A stretch of 64,000 bases of DNA from DATBGE01 sp036558125 (GTDB lineage Bacteria > Gemmatimonadota > Gemmatimonadetes > Gemmatimonadales > GWC2-71-9): positions 1 through 64,000 of the forward strand of contig DATBGE010000082.1 of NCBI GenBank assembly GCA_036558125.1, in the 5' to 3' direction. Shown here in pieces: positions 49,715 through 58,621 of the stretch (position 1 is its first letter; each line of letters opens with the position of its first letter). A program made the position numbers and the translations under genes. Under the pieces are notes generated by a model. The model worked only from the letters and a program-made list of their open reading frames with translations. It did no database searches and was not told where the DNA came from.

Positions 49715-49785
49715 CAGATACAGCAATCGAGTGCTGTTCGGTGTTGGAGCCGAGCAGCCAGGACATCGAACGTGTGGAGACTCAA

Positions 49786-50370
49786 ATGAGAAAGATCAGG
49801 ATCGCGGAGCACATCTCGCTGGACGGCGTGATCCAGCCGGGCGGACCGAACGAAAACAGCGAATACTCGCATGGCGGGTGGACGGCGCCGTATCGAACTC
49901 CGGAAGGGGCCGCCGCCGCCGCTGAGGCATACGGCAGTGGCTTCGATCTGCTGCTTGGCCGCCGCACCTACGATCTCTGGTCCAGTTTCTGGCCGAAGAT
50001 GAAGGGCGGTCCGTTCGCGGACAATCTGAACGCCGCGACCAAGTATGTCGCAACTCACAGGCCGGATGGCCTCGAATGGGGTCCGGTCGGCGACCTGGGC
50101 GCGGATGTCATGGAGGGTGTTCGCCGCCTCAAGTCACAGGACGGCCCTGACCTGGTGGTCTGTGGAAGTGCGTCGCTGACGTCCGTGCTGCTCGAGAAGG
50201 GATTGGTCGACGAGGTTGTGCTGGCGGTGTATCCCCTCTTGCTGGGCCGAGGTAAACGCTGCTTTCCGGACGGGGCTGACGCGCCGGAATTCGCTCTCGT
50301 CAGCACGAAGTCCACGCCGACAGGCGTGCTGCTCAACACTTATCGACACGTTGGATCGAAGCGAACCTAG
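49786..50370 (+). CDS. Dihydrofolate reductase-family protein (RibD C-terminal type), copy 2
   Basis: 194 residues: MRKIRIAEHISLDGVIQPGG, FDLLLGRRTYDLWSSFW, ATKYVATHRPDGLEWG and DLVVCGSASLTSVLLEKGLVDEVVLAVYPLLLGRGKRCF (segments). It is in the same family as the gene at 44230 but clearly diverged. ATG at 49786 with GGAG upstream. Substrate unknown. Confidence 0.9.
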   Translation: MRKIRIAEHISLDGVIQPGGPNENSEYSHGGWTAPYRTPEGAAAAAEAYGSGFDLLLGRRTYDLWSSFWPKMKGGPFADNLNAATKYVATHRPDGLEWGPVGDLGADVMEGVRRLKSQDGPDLVVCGSASLTSVLLEKGLVDEVVLAVYPLLLGRGKRCFPDGADAPEFALVSTKSTPTGVLLNTYRHVGSKRT

Positions 50371-50760
50371 TCTTCCAGGTCGTTTTGTGAAACCGATCGG
50401 GCCGCGCCCTGGTGATGGTGCGCTGCCCAACGCCCCGCGCTTCACCTGCGGGGGATGAGTGTTCGAGTCAACGGCTGGATGGCACTCGCGGCATCGTCGG
50501 GAACAGCTGGCACCTGGCTTCCTGCCCTATCGAGGGAATCGGGTAACCCGACGTCTTTATCGTCACGAATGGCGTCCCCTCGGCGTTACCTGCTTCCTGC
50601 GTCGTGAGAAAGTGGCCACACGACATATCCAACGCGCACATCACGAAATCGGCCAGGATCTGGTGGGCGGTGGGTATGAATGTCAGCAGCGGCTGATGTA
50701 CGCAGGAACTGTACGACAGTGGGACTCACGGGCTGAGCGTCAAGCTAGCTGCGTGCAGGC
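50371..50760. other. Gene-free space with dispersed element copy C
   Basis: This 390-bp space lies between two convergent genes. It holds copy C of the dispersed element. Open frames on both strands show no motif, start site or composition that would support a gene. Confidence 0.5.
50425..50483 (+). repeat. Dispersed element, copy C
   Basis: GCCCAACGCCCCGCGCTTCAC, then CTGCGGGGGATGAG, a 4-nt variable part and CGAGTCAACGGCTGGATGGC. GCCCAAC fits the RYYYAAC half of an integron attC site, but no partner GTTRRRY is found at the expected distance. Confidence 0.75.
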
Positions 50761-51927
50761 TCATAAGCCGGCGAAGAACGCTGCGATGTCGCGGGCGAGC
50801 AACTCGGGCTCTTCGACTGGGGCGAAGTGCCCGCCGCTCGGCATCGGGGTCCACCGGCGCACGTTGTACAGGCGTTCGACCCACTCACGGGGAGGCTGTC
50901 CCTCATCGATAAAATTGCTGGCGAATACGGCAATGCCAGTCGGCACGTTGACGAAGTCCTGTGGTCCGAGCGTGACTCGGAACCGCCGGTTGTCGTTGTC
51001 GAAGTAATCCCGCATCGAGGATGTGATCGTCTGCGTCACCCAATAGAGCGTGACCGTGGTCAACAAGAAATCGCGGGCGAGGCGCTGATCGAGATCACCA
51101 CGGGAATCGGCCCAGGAGCGCCATTTCTCGAGGATCCACGCGGCGAGCCCAGCCGGCGAGTCGTTCAGCCCGTATCCGAGCGTCTGGGGCTTCGTGGATT
51201 GGATGGCCTTGTAACCATATTCTTCTTGCCAGAATGCCTCATTGCGCTCGCGGTAGGTTTTCTCCGCGGCAGATAGTGGCCGGGCCCCGGTTCCAGTGTA
51301 AGGAGCGATCTCCAGATTGCTCAGGTGGACACCAATCATTGGCTGCGGATTGGTCAACGCCATGAAAGTGGCAACTCCGGCTCCGAAATCCCCGCCTTGA
51401 GCCCCATAGCGCTCGTAGCCCAACCCGCGCATGAGGCGGTGCCAGAGCCCCGCCACGTGCTGGTAGTTCACGCCCAGCCGGGCTGGCCGCTCGGAAAACC
51501 CGTAACCAGGCAGGGAAGGAATAACGACGTCAAAGGCGGGACCGTCGATGCCGTGGGCGCCTGGGTCGGTCAGGAATGGCACGAGCGGCAGCAACTCGAC
51601 GAATGTGCTGGGCCAGCCATGGGTCAGGATCAGCGGAATGCCGTGCCCCTGTCTGGCCCGCTCATGGACGAAGTGGATACGGACGCCGTCGAGGTCGGCG
51701 CGGAACTGGCGGGCCGCGTTCAGCCGGTGCTCTTGTGCGCGCCAATCGAAGTCGCCGGCCCAATACGCAAGCAGCTGTTTGAGGTACTCGAGGTCGGTCC
51801 CCTGCTCCCAGGCGGCGCCCGGCGCCGGATCGGGCCAGCGCGTGTTGCGGATACGCGCTCGCAGGTCGGACAGTATCTCTTCCTCGATCCGGATCGAGAA
51901 CGGCGTGATATGCAGGGGTGAGCTCAT
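50761..51927 (-). CDS. Epoxide hydrolase (alpha/beta-hydrolase with EHN domain)
   Basis: 388 residues. The N-terminal EHN domain (FSIRIEEEILSDLRARIRNTRWPD, LAYWAGDFDWRAQEHRLN) is followed by the hydrolase core: oxyanion HGWPSTFVE, nucleophile Asp in GAQGGDFGAGVATFMAL, and the catalytic His in PSGGHFAPVEEP. This is the microsomal-type epoxide hydrolase layout. No signal peptide. It probably acts on bulky epoxides; the natural substrate is unknown. Confidence 0.92.
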   Translation of the reverse strand: MSSPLHITPFSIRIEEEILSDLRARIRNTRWPDPAPGAAWEQGTDLEYLKQLLAYWAGDFDWRAQEHRLNAARQFRADLDGVRIHFVHERARQGHGIPLILTHGWPSTFVELLPLVPFLTDPGAHGIDGPAFDVVIPSLPGYGFSERPARLGVNYQHVAGLWHRLMRGLGYERYGAQGGDFGAGVATFMALTNPQPMIGVHLSNLEIAPYTGTGARPLSAAEKTYRERNEAFWQEEYGYKAIQSTKPQTLGYGLNDSPAGLAAWILEKWRSWADSRGDLDQRLARDFLLTTVTLYWVTQTITSSMRDYFDNDNRRFRVTLGPQDFVNVPTGIAVFASNFIDEGQPPREWVERLYNVRRWTPMPSGGHFAPVEEPELLARDIAAFFAGL

Positions 51928-51958
51928 CGTGGATCTTGCCCTAACATTCTTACCTGCC

Positions 51959-52018
51959 GCCGAATGCCGCGCGCTTCACCTGCGGGCGACGAGGGAACGA
52001 GTCAACAACGGATGGATT
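51959..52018 (+). repeat. Dispersed element, copy D
   Basis: GCCGAATGCCGCGCGCTTCA, then CCTGCGGGCGACGAG, a 4-nt variable part and CGAGTCAACAACGGATGG. GTTGGGT occurs about 40 bases further right (52055), the only copy with a possible attC-like R' partner. Confidence 0.75.
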
Positions 52019-52077
52019 CCCTTAAGACTACAGCGCCCGACGGCGCGGCGTTGGGTACGCCTCCTGGCGGTCAGTGG

Positions 52078-52458
52078 CTAAGGCCCCGCCCGATGTCTCA
52101 ACAGGAGTCCGGTGGTGAACGGGATCAGCCAAATGCTCCACACGGCGACGCTGACTCGGGGAAAGGTCCGCCGGGCGTGTTCATTGCCGCGAAGCATTAC
52201 TGCGCTGGCCGAGAGTGCATGCGCCAGCATAAGGAAAAGGGCGACCACGCCAGTGGCCGTGTGAAGGGACCAGTGAAAGCCGCCGGCCATGCGACGCATC
52301 AGTTCAGTCCCCGCGCTGTCGGCGAGGAAGCCTCCCCAGAAGCACCCCAAATGCCAGGGCCTGAGGCGCTTCGTGAGGAAGCTGGTCCAGACGCCCACGG
52401 AGTAGAGGCCGAGGGCTGCGACCATGAGCAAGACGGCTGTCCGGATCATTGGCGGCAT
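52078..52458 (-). CDS. HsmA-like membrane protein (TIGR03987 type)
   Basis: A 126-residue protein with four helices: AVLLMVAALGLYSVGVW, LGCFWGGFLADSAGTELM, LHTATGVVALFLMLAHALSA and VAVWSIWLIPFTTGLLL. RLRPWHLGCFWGGFLADSAGTELM is the family landmark. The role is unknown. No signal peptide beyond the first helix. Confidence 0.82.
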   Translation of the reverse strand: MPPMIRTAVLLMVAALGLYSVGVWTSFLTKRLRPWHLGCFWGGFLADSAGTELMRRMAGGFHWSLHTATGVVALFLMLAHALSASAVMLRGNEHARRTFPRVSVAVWSIWLIPFTTGLLLRHRAGP

Positions 52459-52534
52459 TGTGATGCGGACCCGCGTAGAGACATCTGATGAAGAACCTGG
52501 GCGCTACAACGATGGGCGCATGAACCTGCGGCCG

Positions 52535-52990
52535 TCACAGCCGATTCTGAATCAGGTAGTCAATGTGATCGACGCTGGGGTACGGCACTCCCGCGCGTGC
52601 GCAGAGCGCCGACAGCTGGCCGCGGTGATGATATCCATGGGTGACCAGATGGTAGAGAATATCAGCCACGCTCGCGTGGTACTCCTCCCCCGATGCCCGG
52701 CGGAAGTGAATGACGTCGGGCAATCGGGAGGCGATGAGCTCACGGTAGGTAACCGCGTTCTCGGCGAAACCGCGGAGCAGCTCCTCCTTGGCCAGCTCTG
52801 GGAGGGTCGTAGTCGTGACCTGCCGTCCCGCGATGCGAGCGAACCAGATACGTTCGCCCTGCAGAATGTGCGCCAACAGCGTCCGCGCCCGGGCGTCCAG
52901 CGTTGGCTGACCGTAGACGACTTCTACCCACTTCGCGTTGGCCCAGTTGGCTTGGGCGACGAGCTTGAGAAGATCCTGCGCTGAGGTCAT
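52535..52990 (-). CDS. DinB/YfiT-like four-helix protein
   Basis: A 151-residue four-helix-bundle protein of the DinB-like superfamily, not the Y-family polymerase. The metal-binding histidines are seen in LLAHILQGERIWFARI and LYHLVTHGYHHRGQLSALCARAG. Such proteins include thiol-S-transferases. The substrate is unknown. Confidence 0.9.
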   Translation of the reverse strand: MTSAQDLLKLVAQANWANAKWVEVVYGQPTLDARARTLLAHILQGERIWFARIAGRQVTTTTLPELAKEELLRGFAENAVTYRELIASRLPDVIHFRRASGEEYHASVADILYHLVTHGYHHRGQLSALCARAGVPYPSVDHIDYLIQNRL

Positions 52991-53158
52991 GGTGCCGCCT
53001 CACGACCTGGTGTTCAGCGGCGGGCGCATACGGAGGCAAGCGGCCGCGTCGTCCAGCAACGATCATGGGGGCGCGGCCTCGACTTGTCAAAGCAACGAAT
53101 TCTTGACGCGCGATGAGTTTTTGACCACCGCGGGCCTTCTGCGTGCAGCCGAGGTCCC

Positions 53159-56100
53159 TTACGCGTTGTTCAAGAACAGCCGCCCCGACGCAAACGAATA
53201 CCGCGCCACCGCCGGTGCCCAGCGCTGCATCTCGGCGCAGGTGAACGTATCCTCGAGCTCGATCCTGAGGACGCGAAGATCCTCGAACAGGGCCCGCCAC
53301 TGGGCCCGGTCGCCCTCCTCCGTGTCCTCTTCCAGCTCGTGGGAAATCGGGGGCCGGTCGGTGCGGAATACCTTGGTCGACCGGCGGGCGCCCGGCGGGT
53401 GGGCCAGCTCGGGCTCCGTTGTCGGAAAGACTTGCTTCTCGATATTGTCGATGAATTTCCACCAATCGAGTTTCGCAGCGGCGGAAGGCTCCAACCCCTC
53501 CACCAGCTGACGGATGATCTCGGTCGTCTGCGCCGGATAGCCGGTCAGCATGGCCAGCAGCAGCAACACCAGCCGGTGATCCTCCAGGTTGGGATTGATC
53601 AGCCGGTCGCGATCGGCCCCCCGCACGGTCGCGCGGAGCAGGCGATACACGTTCACATACCGCTTGGTCGCCCGCGGAGAAGGGAGCAGGACGTACAGCC
53701 GTTTCATGTGGGTGCGCTCCCAGTCCTCCAGGCGCAGGTGTCCTCGCGCTTTGGCGACGGCCTGCTTCGCCTCCTTTGCTTCAGTCGTCATCTGGCTCGG
53801 CTTCTTCTCTCCAGGGGCCTCCTGGGCCGGGAGCTTCGCGGGCTCCCCGGTAGCCGTCCCGGTCTCGGTGGCGCTCACCGTCCCCTTCTGTCCATCCTGG
53901 GCTGGGGGAGGTAATGGAAGCGTCTCCCCGTGGGGAGGCGGCTGAGCCCCGGCTTTCGAGAGATCGTCGATCAGGTTGTCATACCCCTTCCGGTCCATCC
54001 GGCGTAGCGCAAAGGGGATCTGGAAGATCTTCTCCAGATAGCTGAGGGGCGTGGATTGCCAGTGGTTGCGCTCCTCCTCGGTGGTCTCTTCCTCCTTCAT
54101 GCTGTTGAACGCGGCGAGTTGCTGCCGAAGCGAGTGCAGCAGCCACCGAGAATCCACACCTACGACGACCACGAAGAGGGGAAACGCCAGCAGCAGGTGC
54201 ACGGCCTGGAGGACCTGAAAGACCTTTCTCTCCGGGCAGCGGTCCAGGTCGTCGATGTACAGCACGATGCGGTTGATCGGGGGGAAGTTCATCGCCCGCT
54301 CGCCCTTGGCTTCGTCCGGCTTGTGATTCTCGACCAGTCCCATGAGCCGGGTCAGCTCCTCGAAATCCTGCCGGGCCCGGGCGATCACCCCGAAGTACTT
54401 CCGGTACTCGTCGCCCTTGTTCCGGCTCTGGATGAAGTCGCTGAGTCGCCGGTCTGGCATCAGCTTGTCAAGCTTTTCGTTCAGGTCGGCCACCTCGTTC
54501 GTTACGGCTTCCACCTCCTTGCGTTTCGCCACCGCAAGGTCTTCCGCTTCCTTTCGCTCCTGCTCCGCCTCGGCCACGCGCTGCTGTCGGGCAGCGTCGA
54601 TCTTGGTCTTCAGGCTGTCCCGGGCATCGGCGACGACCTTGGCCGCGGACCTGGCCTTGGCGAGCACCGGGGCGATCCTGGCAACGATCGCGACGAGCGC
54701 ACTGGTTACCGCGGCGATGTACGGACCGACCACCAGGAGCTTCGTGAGGATCCAGCTGCCGGCAACCAACCCGATCACCAGCACCACGACCGAGATGACC
54801 CAGAACCGGGCGCTGCCTTTGGCGGTGAGCGAGCTGATGACGCCCTTGCCGAAGGAGGCGAGCTCCAGCGTCTCCTTGATCTGATCGTCCAGGTTCCCCG
54901 CCGCCTCACTGAGAGGGTCCAGGCCGAGTTGCTTTCGCCCTTGGTCGAGCTGTTCCTTGATCCCGGGCTGGCTGCTGACGAACCTGACGATCTCACTCGC
55001 TACCGCCTTGGTGCCCAGGCTCTTTTCGATCTCCGCATCGGTGCGGTTCTGGGTTTCATCGACCACGCGCTGCCGCTCGGCCAGCTCGCCCTCGGCCGCA
55101 TCGGCGGCCTGCTTGGCTTCGGCCAGCTTGTTCTCGGCGACGGTCTTTTGAGCCAGGAGCAGGGTGCGCTGCTCCTGAGTTTCAGAAATGCCGCGTTTCC
55201 GGACTTCCTCGTCGGTCAGGCTCTGGGCCAGGCCATCAAAGATTTGCGCTCCGAGAGTGGCCCAGAGACTCTTGTCGATGTAGTGCCAGGCATTGAACCA
55301 GAGCTGCACGATGTGAGGACAGAACGGCGAGCTGTCGTTGCCGCGGGCCTCGTCACGCAGGGCATTGATCCGTTTTTCCATCTCCTGCATGAAGAAGCTC
55401 TTCCCGCTGCCCCAGTCGCCGAACAGCCCGATCGAGAGTGGCGGCTTGACTTCCCGCGCAGCGACCAGCGCGCTCAGCGCGTCGACCTCGTCGTCGATGC
55501 TGAGCAGGTCCTTCCCGCCGGCCACGTCATTGCTGCAGCCGGCGATCATGCCCTCGTCCACCTCGGGGATCGTCCGGTCGCCGAGGTCGATTTCCTCCTT
55601 CCGAATCCCCCGGTCGAGCAGCGCCTTGATGACATGGCAGTGCTCGATGGAGAGAGCGCCGTAGAGCAGGTGCCGGCTCTGGATCTGCACCGACTTCTTC
55701 TCATCGGCGATCGCTTGCGCGGCCTCGATCGCGATCTGGGCGTGACCGGACATGCCGGGCAACTCGGTGAGCTCGGTGGGCGTGTAGCTGCCCTGCCGGG
55801 GCAGCGCGGCCTCAACCGACTCCCCCAACACCGTCCGCAGTTCGTCCTCGTTATCGATCCCGGCCTCCTTGAACAATTTTTCGGCCGGGCCATCCTGTTT
55901 CAGAAACAGCCCCATGATGAGCTGTTCCATATGGACCCGGTCGCTGGGAGTGCTCTTCATCCCGTCGGCCACGCCAAGCGCGCCGCGTGAAGAGGGGCTC
56001 AGGCGGCGGAAGAAGGTGACCGGATCGAACGGTCGTTCGGATCCGCTGGTGCGGGGCGCGGCGGCCTTGGACTGCTGGACCGCATTCGGAATGTTTTCGT

Positions 56101-56356
56101 TGGTCGGATTTCCGGCATTGCGGTCCGGTTGGTCGGCTGACCTGGCGAGGGCGTCCAACGTGGCCGCATCTACCCGGCCCGTGACCTCCAGTCCCCGCTG
56201 TTCCTGAAAGCGTCGTACCGATTGTTCGGTGGCGGCTCCGAACAAACCATCCACCGTGACCTTCATGCCGACCGTTTGGAGGAGCTCCTGAATCTTGCGG
56301 ACTTCCGGTCCCTGATCGCCTCGGCCTGCGTCGCGTGCTGAACTCGGCTGCTGCAT
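53159..56356 (-). CDS. Large KAP-type P-loop NTPase with peptidoglycan-binding and Clp-N domains
   Basis: A 1065-residue protein with an unusual architecture. Residues 14-70 form a PG_binding_1 domain (QGPEVRKIQELLQTVG, VDGLFGAATEQSVRRFQEQRGL). About 110-260 match two Clp-N repeats (MEQLIMGLFLKQDGPAEKLF, IQSRHLLYGALSIEHCHVIKALLDRGI). From 285 the KAP NTPase follows, with Walker A GDWGSGKS (313-320) and Walker B RIVLYIDDLDRCPE near 696-706. A long coiled coil and two adjacent helices (about 513-560) are inserted, as in other KAP proteins. Near 820-880 is a Pro/Gln/Glu-rich linker. KAP NTPases include the phage-exclusion protein PifA. It stands alone between gene-free flanks. Confidence 0.88.
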   Translation of the reverse strand: MQQPSSARDAGRGDQGPEVRKIQELLQTVGMKVTVDGLFGAATEQSVRRFQEQRGLEVTGRVDAATLDALARSADQPDRNAGNPTNENIPNAVQQSKAAAPRTSGSERPFDPVTFFRRLSPSSRGALGVADGMKSTPSDRVHMEQLIMGLFLKQDGPAEKLFKEAGIDNEDELRTVLGESVEAALPRQGSYTPTELTELPGMSGHAQIAIEAAQAIADEKKSVQIQSRHLLYGALSIEHCHVIKALLDRGIRKEEIDLGDRTIPEVDEGMIAGCSNDVAGGKDLLSIDDEVDALSALVAAREVKPPLSIGLFGDWGSGKSFFMQEMEKRINALRDEARGNDSSPFCPHIVQLWFNAWHYIDKSLWATLGAQIFDGLAQSLTDEEVRKRGISETQEQRTLLLAQKTVAENKLAEAKQAADAAEGELAERQRVVDETQNRTDAEIEKSLGTKAVASEIVRFVSSQPGIKEQLDQGRKQLGLDPLSEAAGNLDDQIKETLELASFGKGVISSLTAKGSARFWVISVVVLVIGLVAGSWILTKLLVVGPYIAAVTSALVAIVARIAPVLAKARSAAKVVADARDSLKTKIDAARQQRVAEAEQERKEAEDLAVAKRKEVEAVTNEVADLNEKLDKLMPDRRLSDFIQSRNKGDEYRKYFGVIARARQDFEELTRLMGLVENHKPDEAKGERAMNFPPINRIVLYIDDLDRCPERKVFQVLQAVHLLLAFPLFVVVVGVDSRWLLHSLRQQLAAFNSMKEEETTEEERNHWQSTPLSYLEKIFQIPFALRRMDRKGYDNLIDDLSKAGAQPPPHGETLPLPPPAQDGQKGTVSATETGTATGEPAKLPAQEAPGEKKPSQMTTEAKEAKQAVAKARGHLRLEDWERTHMKRLYVLLPSPRATKRYVNVYRLLRATVRGADRDRLINPNLEDHRLVLLLLAMLTGYPAQTTEIIRQLVEGLEPSAAAKLDWWKFIDNIEKQVFPTTEPELAHPPGARRSTKVFRTDRPPISHELEEDTEEGDRAQWRALFEDLRVLRIELEDTFTCAEMQRWAPAVARYSFASGRLFLNNA

Positions 56357-57077
56357 AACGCCTCTGTCACGTTCCTTAGTTGATCACGACAAATTCCTTT
56401 CCTGTTTATCTCTGGGATCGAGTCTGGATACCCTGGTGACCCCGCTGCGCACGGAGGCGATCGCGCAGTTCGGGATAGAGAGGACTGAAGACCCGCCCCA
56501 ACCCGCGTATGCCGCAAATGACTGCGAGCACTGGTCCCGCCCGGAACCCGACACTGCTCCCGCCCATCATGTTGGTCTGTGAGAATTGAATCGCGTGCGT
56601 GCACAATATGCCGCGTGCAACACGCGAGCACCATGTAGATGAAGATCTAGATCCAAGCAGACGAACCTCCGTCATCCTGCGAACCGGATCAATATTCCAA
56701 CTCCTCGTCCGTCAGTATCATCGAATGGCGTGCCAATATTATCGATGAACTGTCGTGGGTTCGCGGCCCCGGCCGCGAGTCCCCAGCAGCTCCTGACCCG
56801 CTATCTTGCAACAATTCGACACGGGACGGCGAGGTGGATCCCCAGCTAAGTTGCTTTGCGCTGGGTTTGCTTTCGGAGCCGCCATAGTCGGAGCCATCGG
56901 CACCCATGGCTTCGCCGCTGCCTGGGGAAGAACTCGCCGGCGGCCCCAGCTCCTTCTCCGACAATTCGGAGCTGTACCCGACAGGCCAATTCTCTGCAGC
57001 CACCGGCTGGCTTGGACGTCGGGGCAGCGCGCTGGTGAGGAGTGTGGCCCAGGACTTTCTTCCAAACGGCACGACGG
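56357..57077. other. Gene-free region between the KAP gene and clcA
   Basis: This 721-bp space has no gene I can support. A plus-strand frame near 56806-57081 includes one hydrophobic stretch (LLCAGFAFGAAIVGAIGTHG) but has no clear start site or continuing domain. The region should contain the promoters of both divergent flanking genes. No repeat was found. Confidence 0.4.
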
Positions 57078-58529
57078 ATGAAATCAAGCTTTCGACGGTT
57101 AGTCCAGACATTGCGGGGGGAAGAAGCCCTCACCCGTCCACCGCGGCTCGCCGACGAGAGTCGTTGGTACACCGAGCACACAGCCCTCCTCATCAGCACC
57201 CTCAAGTGGGCCTTCCTTGGTGCGGCGGCCGGCTTGTGCGTTGGTTTCGGGACCCGGGGTTTCCTCTGGTCACTGAGCGCATCGAGCAGTCTGGTCCATC
57301 GCCTTACCGGTCCGTTGCCCGGCTTCTTGCCGCTCCCGCTGGCTCTGCCACTCTGCGTCTGGCTCATTCGCCGCTTTGCCCCCGACGCTCAGGGTCATGG
57401 AACCGAGGCGGTCATCGCCGCAGTGCATCAGCGATCCGGCCGGATCGACTGGCTCATCGCCCCGGTAAAGCTCGGTGCCACCGTCCTCACGCTCGCCTTC
57501 GGCGGTTCGGTTGGCAAGGAGGGTCCGGCCGCGCAGATCGGCGCCGCTCTAACGAGCCTCTTCGCCGACATTTTCCGCCTGAGCGATGAAGACCGTCGTC
57601 GCCTCGTGATCTGCGGGATCAGTGCGGGGTTTGCCGCGGTGTTCGGCACCCCGATCTCCGGCGCGCTGTTCGGCATCGAGGTCCTATACCTCGGGCGTAT
57701 CGACTATACGGTCATCTTCCCCGCTATGGTGGCCGGCATCGTCGGGCATTTGGCGTGTGGTGTCCAACCTCCGTTTCCAGTACTCACCGAGCCTTTCGCT
57801 GGTCTCGGTCAAGTATCGACCATTGCGATATCGCTGGGCTCGGGGGCAGTGTTTGGCCTGGTCGCGCTCCTCCTCATCGAATTCATGAGGGGGCTTGAGA
57901 AGGCGCTTCGCCGGTTTGCCGACCGTCCCTACCTCGTTGCAGGATGTGGCGGGGTCGTCCTGGTGGCATTCTACGCTCTGGTGGGAGATCGCTATGCGGG
58001 CCTGGGCACAGAGACCATCGCCGGGGTCTTATCCGGCACGACGACGGTGGTCTGGGCGGCATTCCTCTGGAAGATCATTGCGACCTCGGTGACGCTCGAG
58101 ACCGGCGGCAGCGGGGGCATCGTGACCCCCATCTTTTTCATCGGAGCCACCAGCGGCGCGGCGATGGCCCACCTCATTGGTCTCCCCCAGGGCGTGCTCG
58201 CCGCCTTTGGCTTCGTCGCCGTTCTGGCAGCGGCGGCCAATACCCCGATTGCGGCAGCCGTCATGGCCATTGAACTGCTCCCCGCGACCACCGGCGTGTA
58301 CGCCGCACTGGCTGCGGCCACGGCGTTCCTGATGGTCGGCCATCGAAGTGTCTATGCCAGCCAGAAGATTGGGTTCTCCAAGTCCGCTGCGCTCGAAATG
58401 GAGCTGGGCGGCGCAATCGGGGATCTGGACTTGGCCACCCTCCGCATTCGAAAGGGCAGTCTCACGGAGCGCTTCGGCCAGCTGGGCCGATCCAGCACCG
58501 CGAAGAACGACCCGCCCAAGGATCAGTAG
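57078..58529 (+). CDS. ClC-family chloride channel/transporter
   Basis: A 483-residue membrane protein. The selectivity loop GGSVGKEGPAAQIG (GxEGP with the gating Glu, Arg replaced by Lys) and the GISAGFAAVFGTPISGALFGIE loop are clear, followed by GGSGGIVTPIFFIGATSGAA and AANTPIAAAVMAIELLP. There is no CBS domain at the C-terminus. The ATG at 57078 is preferred to a GTG at 57042. Whether it is a channel or a Cl-/H+ exchanger cannot be said from the sequence alone. Confidence 0.9.
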   Translation: MKSSFRRLVQTLRGEEALTRPPRLADESRWYTEHTALLISTLKWAFLGAAAGLCVGFGTRGFLWSLSASSSLVHRLTGPLPGFLPLPLALPLCVWLIRRFAPDAQGHGTEAVIAAVHQRSGRIDWLIAPVKLGATVLTLAFGGSVGKEGPAAQIGAALTSLFADIFRLSDEDRRRLVICGISAGFAAVFGTPISGALFGIEVLYLGRIDYTVIFPAMVAGIVGHLACGVQPPFPVLTEPFAGLGQVSTIAISLGSGAVFGLVALLLIEFMRGLEKALRRFADRPYLVAGCGGVVLVAFYALVGDRYAGLGTETIAGVLSGTTTVVWAAFLWKIIATSVTLETGGSGGIVTPIFFIGATSGAAMAHLIGLPQGVLAAFGFVAVLAAAANTPIAAAVMAIELLPATTGVYAALAAATAFLMVGHRSVYASQKIGFSKSAALEMELGGAIGDLDLATLRIRKGSLTERFGQLGRSSTAKNDPPKDQ

Positions 58530-58621
58530 GACGAGTTTGGGTACGACGCTAATCAAATGCTGGCTGATCGGCGAGTGCGCTTGCCTGCGGAAATCGGTGC
58601 AGTGGAAGCCAGTGTTCGACC

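Noticed and set aside
47895..52018. Confirmed integron with attC sites
   Set aside because: Only one copy has a good RYYYAAC end and only one a GTTRRRY at a plausible distance. No integrase is present and gene orientations are mixed, so only a possible relation is reported.
52535..52990. DNA-damage polymerase from the DinB name
   Set aside because: It is a four-helix metal-binding protein of the DinB/YfiT superfamily; the real Y-family polymerase is at 5966-7159.
54056..55990. Long open frame (644 codons) antisense to the KAP NTPase
   Set aside because: Sense strand carries Walker A, Walker B and two other domains. The antisense product is low-complexity Leu/Asp/His-rich.
56406..56675. Minus-strand 89-codon frame upstream of the KAP gene
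   Set aside because: No start site or motif; composition like the surrounding non-coding DNA.
56806..57081. Small membrane protein upstream of clcA
   Set aside because: One hydrophobic segment only, then no sensible continuation, no ribosome-binding site, and overlap with the clcA start.
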